This document shows, in pieces, positions 5,387 to 9,736 of a stretch of 9,736 nt of DNA; positions within the stretch are counted from its first letter, which is position 1; each line of letters starts with the position of its first letter. Location of the stretch: contig CALJXB010000202.1 of NCBI GenBank assembly GCA_937974415.1, positions 1-9,736 of the forward strand, written 5' to 3'. Made by a program: the position numbers and the translations under genes. The notes under the pieces were generated by a model. That model ran no database searches and was not told the origin of the DNA. It was given only the letters and a program-made list of their open reading frames with translations. This stretch comes from an uncultured Kiloniellales bacterium (GTDB lineage Bacteria > Pseudomonadota > Alphaproteobacteria > Kiloniellales > JAKSDN01).

Positions 5387-6832
5387 ATGATACGCTCATC
5401 ACGCCATAGCCTTCCGAACGGACGGCGCGCCCGTGGACTCCTTGGCGCGCTGACCGCCGGCCTGCTGCTGTGGCCGGCCGCAAGCGAGGCCCAGGAAACA
5501 GACAAGCGCCTGGAAGACGTGGAACAGGCGCTGGAGGCCAGCGAAGCGCAGAGAGAGACTCTCGGCCGCCAGGCTGAGGAGCTGCAGGGGGAAATCGTCG
5601 CCCTCCAGGACAAGTCCATCGAGGCGGCCGAGAAGACCCAGGACCTGGAATCACAGCTGACCCGAATCGAGACCGTCCTGCAGGATCTGGAGAACCGAAA
5701 CGAGGCCAAGACCGCGGAGCTCAAGGCCCAGCATGGCAATCTCTATCACACCCTGGCGGCGCTGCAGCGCATCGCCGTGCAACCCGCCGAGACCGTGCTG
5801 GTGAGCCGGGGTACGCCGGTGGAACGGGTGCGAAGCGCGCTGCTTTTGAAGGCCGCGATTCCCGCGATCGAGGATCGGGCGGCTGGGCTGCGCGACGATC
5901 TGGAGGAGCTCTCGTCCCTGCGCCTGGCGATCGAGCAACAGCATTTCGAGCTGGCCGCAACGGCCGAGGCCCTGGCCGACGAGCGCCGTCTGCTGGACGA
6001 GCTGATCGGGCGCAAGCGGGAGCTCCACGCCGAGACCCTCGGCGAGCGCCAAAGCGTCGAATCCAATGCCAAGCGCCTGGCCGAGGAGGCCAAGACCTTG
6101 CGCGACCTCATGGCACAGCTCGAGGAGCAAGCGCTTTTGCGCGCCGCGCGGGAGGCTCGTGCGCGGGTTGCCAAGCAACAGCGGGCTCAGGCCGAGCTGG
6201 AAGCGCAGCGCGCGCAGGCGGCGTTGGAGGCCCGGAAAGCCCAGGAGGACTCCGCGGAGGAAGAGGCCTTTGAAGGGACCCGGTCCCTGGCGGAAGACAT
6301 TCCCGAAGGCACCCCCAACGACATCCCCGAGGGCGATGCTGCGCTAGAGAACGACGACCCGGCTCTCGCCTCCTTGACCCCGGGCGCACTGCACCGGCCC
6401 GACAATATCCGGGCGTTCCCTCAAGGCGAAGCCATTCCCCTCCTGATCATGCCGGTCCGCGGCAAGTTGGTGCTCGCCTACGGCCAGCGCGCGATCGGAG
6501 CCGATGCCGCCTCCAAGGGGATCTCCATTCAAACCCGGACCCAGGCCCAGGTGGTTGCCCCCTATGACGGGCAAGTCGTTTACGCAGGCGAATTCCGCGG
6601 CTACGGCCAAATCTTGATCATCGAGCACGGCGGGCGATATCATACCCTGCTCGCCGGCCTCGAGCGGATCGACGCGGTCGCTGGGCAATGGATTCTCGCC
6701 GGGGAGCCCATCGGAGTCATGGGCAGCCCCAAGGAACGATTTCCGGAACTCTACCTGGAATTTCGACACGCCGGGCAGCCAGTCAATCCGCTGCCCTGGC
6801 TCGCAACGACTGACGATAAGGTGCAAGGTTGA
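5387..6832 (+). CDS. envC: EnvC-type murein hydrolase activator with degenerate LytM (M23) domain
   Basis: Predicted periplasmic protein that activates peptidoglycan amidases during cell separation (role known for E. coli EnvC). The 481 residues comprise a basic N terminus and hydrophobic signal segment (about 18-35, likely cut after ASEA), a long Glu/Arg/Ala-rich coiled coil (about 38-285), an acidic low-complexity linker (about 285-330) with two DIPEG copies, and a C-terminal LytM domain (about 350-475) ending GQPVNPLPWL. Zinc ligands are missing: the HxGxD site reads SKGIS (Ser376, Ser380) and the HxH site reads ELY (Glu454, Tyr456). E. coli EnvC is likewise catalytically dead and acts by binding amidases, so this fits an activator rather than a hydrolase. 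The start is 1 base after gpmI and the stop overlaps ctpA by one base. gpmI-envC adjacency is conserved across proteobacteria. Confidence 0.93.
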   Translation: MIRSSRHSLPNGRRARGLLGALTAGLLLWPAASEAQETDKRLEDVEQALEASEAQRETLGRQAEELQGEIVALQDKSIEAAEKTQDLESQLTRIETVLQDLENRNEAKTAELKAQHGNLYHTLAALQRIAVQPAETVLVSRGTPVERVRSALLLKAAIPAIEDRAAGLRDDLEELSSLRLAIEQQHFELAATAEALADERRLLDELIGRKRELHAETLGERQSVESNAKRLAEEAKTLRDLMAQLEEQALLRAAREARARVAKQQRAQAELEAQRAQAALEARKAQEDSAEEEAFEGTRSLAEDIPEGTPNDIPEGDAALENDDPALASLTPGALHRPDNIRAFPQGEAIPLLIMPVRGKLVLAYGQRAIGADAASKGISIQTRTQAQVVAPYDGQVVYAGEFRGYGQILIIEHGGRYHTLLAGLERIDAVAGQWILAGEPIGVMGSPKERFPELYLEFRHAGQPVNPLPWLATTDDKVQG

Positions 6833-8106
6833 TGCAAATGATGCCTCGATTGGTGGTCTTCGCCACCGTACTCCTCCTCCTGATCCCACAAACCGCCTCG
6901 ACACAGGACCAAGGCGCCGACACTTACAAGCAGGTCAAGCTGTTCGGCGACGTCTTCGAACGTGTGCGCGCGGACTATGTGGAGGAGGTCTCCGATCAGG
7001 AACTCATCGAAGCCGCTATCCGCGGCATGCTCGCCAGCCTGGATCCGCACTCGAGCTATCTCGACCCCAAGTCGTTCCAGGACATGCGGGTTCAGACCAA
7101 GGGCGAATTCGGCGGACTTGGAATCGAAGTCACCATGGAAAACGGCTTGGTCAAGGTGGTCTCGCCCATCGACGACACGCCCGCGTTCCGCGCCGGCGTC
7201 CAGGCCGGCGACCTGATCAGCCATTTGGACGGCGAGCCGGTTCTCGGCCTGACCTTGGCCGAGGCCGTCGAGAGGATGCGCGGGCCGGTCAACACCGACT
7301 TGGTCCTCACCCTCCGGCGGGCCAACCGGGAGCCCTTCGATGTCACCATCACGCGCGACATCATTACCGTAAAGTCGGTGCGCAGCCGGCTCGAGGATGA
7401 CGTTGGCTATCTCAGGGTAACGGCGTTCAACGAGCAGACCTCGCCGGGGCTCGAAGATGCCGTCACACGTCTCTCCGAACAGGCCGATGGCTCGCTCAAG
7501 GGCTACGTGCTGGACCTGCGCAACAATCCCGGCGGATTGCTGGACCAGGCGATCGCCGTCTCCGACGCCTTCCTGGATCACGGCGAGATCGTGTCGACAC
7601 GCGGCCGTCACCCCGACGACGCCCAGCGCTACAACGCGCGCGAAGGCGATCTAGCCGCCGGCCTCCCGATTGTCGTCTTGATCAACGGCGGCTCTGCGTC
7701 GGCCTCGGAGATCGTGGCCGGCGCTCTGCAGGATCACGGCCGGGCCATCATCATGGGGACCCGGTCGTTCGGAAAGGGTTCCGTCCAAACCATCATCCCG
7801 CTGTCGGGAAGCGGCGCCATGCGGCTGACCACATCGCGCTATTACACGCCCTCCGGAAGCTCGATCCAGGCGCACGGAATCGATCCCGACATCGAAGTGG
7901 AACAGGCACGCCTCGAGCCGCTCGAAGCAGGTGTTTCGAGACGCGAGGAAGACTTGCGCGGCGCCTTGAGCAACGAAAGCTCCGAGGAAGAAGGCGGCGG
8001 CCAGGACGGCGCGGCCGGCGAGGAAGAGCCCGAGGACTATCAATTGTCTCGGGCAATCGACCTCCTGCAGGGCCTTTCGCTGTTCCGGGAACGGGCCTTG
8101 AACTGA
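6832..8106 (+). CDS. ctpA: S41 family carboxy-terminal processing protease
   Basis: Periplasmic serine protease that degrades or trims proteins from their C termini. The 424 residues hold a signal segment (about 5-24, VVFATVLLLLIPQTAS), an N-terminal helical region including LASLDPHSSYLDPKSF, a PDZ domain starting near GEFGGLGIEV (91-100) that includes AGVQAGDLISHLDGE, and the S41 core with GYVLDLRNNPGGLLDQA. The catalytic dyad is Ser290 in GGSASASEI and Lys315 in RSFGKGSVQT; their 25-residue spacing matches characterised CtpA/Tsp proteases. The tail is acidic and Gly/Glu-rich. The ATG at 6832 overlaps the envC stop (TGATG) with TAAGG 10 bases upstream; ATGs at 6838 and 6841 are alternatives. 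In Pseudomonas aeruginosa CtpA limits peptidoglycan hydrolases and lies near gpmI and an envC-like gene, which suggests a related role here. Confidence 0.95.
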   Translation: MQMMPRLVVFATVLLLLIPQTASTQDQGADTYKQVKLFGDVFERVRADYVEEVSDQELIEAAIRGMLASLDPHSSYLDPKSFQDMRVQTKGEFGGLGIEVTMENGLVKVVSPIDDTPAFRAGVQAGDLISHLDGEPVLGLTLAEAVERMRGPVNTDLVLTLRRANREPFDVTITRDIITVKSVRSRLEDDVGYLRVTAFNEQTSPGLEDAVTRLSEQADGSLKGYVLDLRNNPGGLLDQAIAVSDAFLDHGEIVSTRGRHPDDAQRYNAREGDLAAGLPIVVLINGGSASASEIVAGALQDHGRAIIMGTRSFGKGSVQTIIPLSGSGAMRLTTSRYYTPSGSSIQAHGIDPDIEVEQARLEPLEAGVSRREEDLRGALSNESSEEEGGGQDGAAGEEEPEDYQLSRAIDLLQGLSLFRERALN

Positions 8107-8168
8107 CGGCGGCTGAAGGTTCCAAGGCGTGTTGACCCGCTGACATTACTTGGACGACAGGCAGTGAG

Positions 8169-9179
8169 ATGACCGAAGCAAGCCACCGACCAGGCATCAC
8201 GCCGCTCACCGTCGCCTGGCTGTCGCTTCTCGCCGTGGTGACAGCCGGCTCCACTTACCTGGTCCTGGCGCATCAGGCGTTGGCGCCCGACGAGCTGACG
8301 GGCCTGACGTTGACGATCCCGGGCCCGCAAGAGGAAGACAGCGGCGTCGCGCCCGCCGGCGGGACGCCGGATGACGCCGCCTCCGAAAGCGAAGAACCGC
8401 CGGCCAGCCCGGTGCTGGCGCCGACTCAGGTGACCTTGGCGGAAGGCGCCGATCTCCCGGCCTGGCGGCGCTACGCGTCGGTCTATCAGGCAACCACCGA
8501 GCAGCCCCGGATCGCCGTCGTGCTCACCGGGCTGGGCTTCTCCAGCCGGGCGACCAAGTCCGCCATCGAGGATTTGCCGCCGGGCGTCACCCTCTCGTTC
8601 ACGCCCTACGTCCAAAAGCTGCCCCAGTGGATCGCCATGGCGCGCGGTAACGGCCACGAGGTGATGCTGGACTTGCCTATGGAGCCGGTCACCTATCCCG
8701 ACGACGATCCCGGACCCCAGGCTCTGCTCACCCAGTTGGACCAACTCCAGAACCAGCAACGCTTGCAATGGGTGATCGCCCGCGCCGAGGGCTACGTCGG
8801 CCTGGTCGCGACCATGGGCTCTCGCTTCACCGGCTCGGAACCGCACGTGAAGCCGGTTCTGGAGCAGGTCAAGGCGCAGGGCCTCATGTTTCTGGACAAC
8901 CGCTCCAGCGAGGACAGCGTGGTCGCGGCGGTCGCACAGGATCTCGGCCTGCCCCACGCGGTCAACAACCGCACCCTGGACGAGGGCGACGTCGGACGGC
9001 TGACCATCGACGCCAGGCTCGCCCAGATCGAACGCTTGGCCTTGAACGACGGCGCCTCGATCGCCATTGGGCGGCCCTATCCGGCAACCCTGGAGCGCTT
9101 GGGCGCGTGGGTCAAAACCCTGGAGGCCAGGGGCTTCGAGCTGGTGCCCATCACCGTGCTGGCGCAAGGCAGCCAATAG
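8169..9179 (+). CDS. Divergent polysaccharide deacetylase family protein (YibQ/DUF610-like)
   Basis: A 336-residue membrane-anchored protein with one N-terminal transmembrane segment (about 12-34), a Pro/Glu/Ala-rich linker (about 38-110), and a periplasmic NodB-like deacetylase-fold domain (about 113-333). Family landmarks are PRIAVVLTGLG (113-123), GVTLSFTPYV, GHEVMLDLPMEP (162-173), GYVGLVATMGSRFT (208-221), GLMFLDNRSS (238-247) and IAIGRPYPATLERL (298-311). Against the consensus as I recall it, the metal-binding Asp pair of IVIDDLG is Thr-Gly (120-121), the His of the NNHMGS motif is Thr216, and the HVPMEP His is Asp168. It is therefore probably not an active deacetylase and may bind glycan or protein. 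The gene lies 62 bases after ctpA with only a weak ribosome site. E. coli has the homologous order gpmM-envC-yibQ. Its precise function is unknown. Confidence 0.92.
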   Translation: MTEASHRPGITPLTVAWLSLLAVVTAGSTYLVLAHQALAPDELTGLTLTIPGPQEEDSGVAPAGGTPDDAASESEEPPASPVLAPTQVTLAEGADLPAWRRYASVYQATTEQPRIAVVLTGLGFSSRATKSAIEDLPPGVTLSFTPYVQKLPQWIAMARGNGHEVMLDLPMEPVTYPDDDPGPQALLTQLDQLQNQQRLQWVIARAEGYVGLVATMGSRFTGSEPHVKPVLEQVKAQGLMFLDNRSSEDSVVAAVAQDLGLPHAVNNRTLDEGDVGRLTIDARLAQIERLALNDGASIAIGRPYPATLERLGAWVKTLEARGFELVPITVLAQGSQ

Positions 9180-9215
9180 CGTTCGCAGGCGGGCGAGGCG
9201 CGGACGGCGACAGCC

Positions 9216-9736
9216 ATGAGCGAGCATCCCACAGAGGCCGAAGCCTCAGCCGCTATCCGCGACCTGCCCTACCGGCCGGGGGTCGGCATCATGCTGCTCG
9301 ACCGCCGGGGCCGGGTCTTCGTGGCGCAACGGATCGACATGCCGAGCGCCGCCTGGCAGATGCCCCAGGGCGGCATCGACACGGGCGAAAGCCCGATCGA
9401 GGCGGCGTGGCGCGAGCTCGCGGAAGAGACCGGCACCGACAAGGTCGAGTTGATCGGCGAAAGCGGCGACTGGTACTCCTACGACCTGCCCGCGGACTTG
9501 GTGCCCAAGCTATGGCGCGGCCGGTTCCGCGGACAGACCCAGAAATGGTTCGTCTTTCGGTTCCTGGGGCGTGACGCGGATATCGACATCGCCACCGAGA
9601 AACCGGAATTCTCCGCTTGGAAATGGGCGGATCTCGCCGAACTGCCCGCACTGATCGTTCCCTTCAAGCGGACCCTCTACACCCAGCTGATCGAAGATCT
9701 CGAACATTTGTGCCGGGGCGACTGCACCACTGCCTG
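9216..9736 (+). CDS. rppH: RNA pyrophosphohydrolase (Nudix), running to the window edge
   Basis: RppH removes pyrophosphate from the 5' triphosphate of mRNA, opening it to RNase E-type decay; the same family hydrolyses dinucleoside polyphosphates (IalA of Bartonella). The N-terminal YRPGVGIMLLDRRGRVFVAQR and AAWQMPQGGID are typical of the RppH subgroup. A complete Nudix box spans residues 52-74 (GGIDTGE, then RELAEETGT), including the metal-binding Glu residues. WYSYDLPADLVPKLWRGRFRGQTQKWF and FSAWKWADLAELPALIVPFKR are further family hallmarks. The ATG at 9216, 36 bases after the previous stop, has only a weak ribosome site. 173 complete codons are visible. The last two bases are TG in the stop-codon position, and the length already exceeds the family norm of about 160, so the gene probably ends at the very next base. 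Confidence 0.95.
   Translation, partial: MSEHPTEAEASAAIRDLPYRPGVGIMLLDRRGRVFVAQRIDMPSAAWQMPQGGIDTGESPIEAAWRELAEETGTDKVELIGESGDWYSYDLPADLVPKLWRGRFRGQTQKWFVFRFLGRDADIDIATEKPEFSAWKWADLAELPALIVPFKRTLYTQLIEDLEHLCRGDCTTA

Noticed and set aside
4159..5739. Long minus-strand frame (526 codons) opposite gpmI and envC
   Set aside because: Composition-driven shadow of gpmI; rich in Arg, Gly and His with no recognisable domain.
8132..8160. TTGACC before the YibQ-like gene as a promoter -35 box
   Set aside because: No acceptable -10 hexamer lies 16-18 bases downstream.
8040..9227. Minus-strand frame of 395 codons opposite the YibQ-like gene
   Set aside because: Covers a clearly coding plus-strand gene and has no motifs or ribosome site of its own.
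1..9736. Search for CRISPR arrays, tRNA or rRNA genes, insertion sequences, toxin-antitoxin pairs or phage genes
   Set aside because: No repeat-spacer pattern, cloverleaf, transposase motif or terminal inverted repeats were seen; apart from the divergent gap the window is ordinary core genome.

Overview
The window is a GC-rich bacterial chromosome segment with tightly packed genes. Gene order and protein style point to an alphaproteobacterium, probably Rhodospirillales or a relative such as Kiloniellales. That placement is inferred from synteny and motifs, not from a database search. The plus-strand cluster rsfS-rlmH-gpmI-envC-ctpA-yibQ-like-rppH is a known alphaproteobacterial order. Its gpmI-envC-yibQ core is also shared with gammaproteobacteria.

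Layout. Bases 1-123 hold the end of a LuxR-type HTH regulator (+). It converges on a minus-strand group read right to left: a VOC/glyoxalase-fold protein (2532-2074), leuD (1971-1360) and leuB (1307-186). leuC is not in the window, so the isopropylmalate isomerase small subunit is separated from its large subunit. Hairpins lie between LuxR and leuB, just after the VOC gene, and just before leuD. The gap 2533-2784 is a divergent control region containing palindromes, candidate promoters in both directions, and a possible 47-codon minus-strand ORF whose stop overlaps the VOC start.

From about 2785 to the right edge, seven genes run on the plus strand in an operon-like array: rsfS (ribosome silencing factor), rlmH (23S rRNA m3-pseudouridine1915 methyltransferase), gpmI (Mn-dependent phosphoglycerate mutase), an EnvC-type amidase activator, a CtpA-type S41 protease, a YibQ-like divergent polysaccharide deacetylase, and rppH (Nudix RNA pyrophosphohydrolase, running to the window edge). 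Gaps are short; envC starts 1 nt after gpmI, and envC and ctpA overlap by one base.

How the genes work together. The first two operon genes act on the ribosome, gpmI is glycolytic, the next three are envelope or periplasmic proteins likely linked to peptidoglycan remodelling, and rppH acts in mRNA decay. The minus-strand genes serve leucine biosynthesis, plus an unassigned metalloenzyme.

Most of this is ordinary core genome and I see no previously undescribed multi-gene system. Points deserving a second look are: the rsfS start, where a strong ribosome binding site faces an ATA codon; the hidden minus-strand small ORF coupled to the VOC gene; a possible near-leaderless gpmI promoter; and loss of canonical catalytic residues in both the EnvC-like and YibQ-like proteins.
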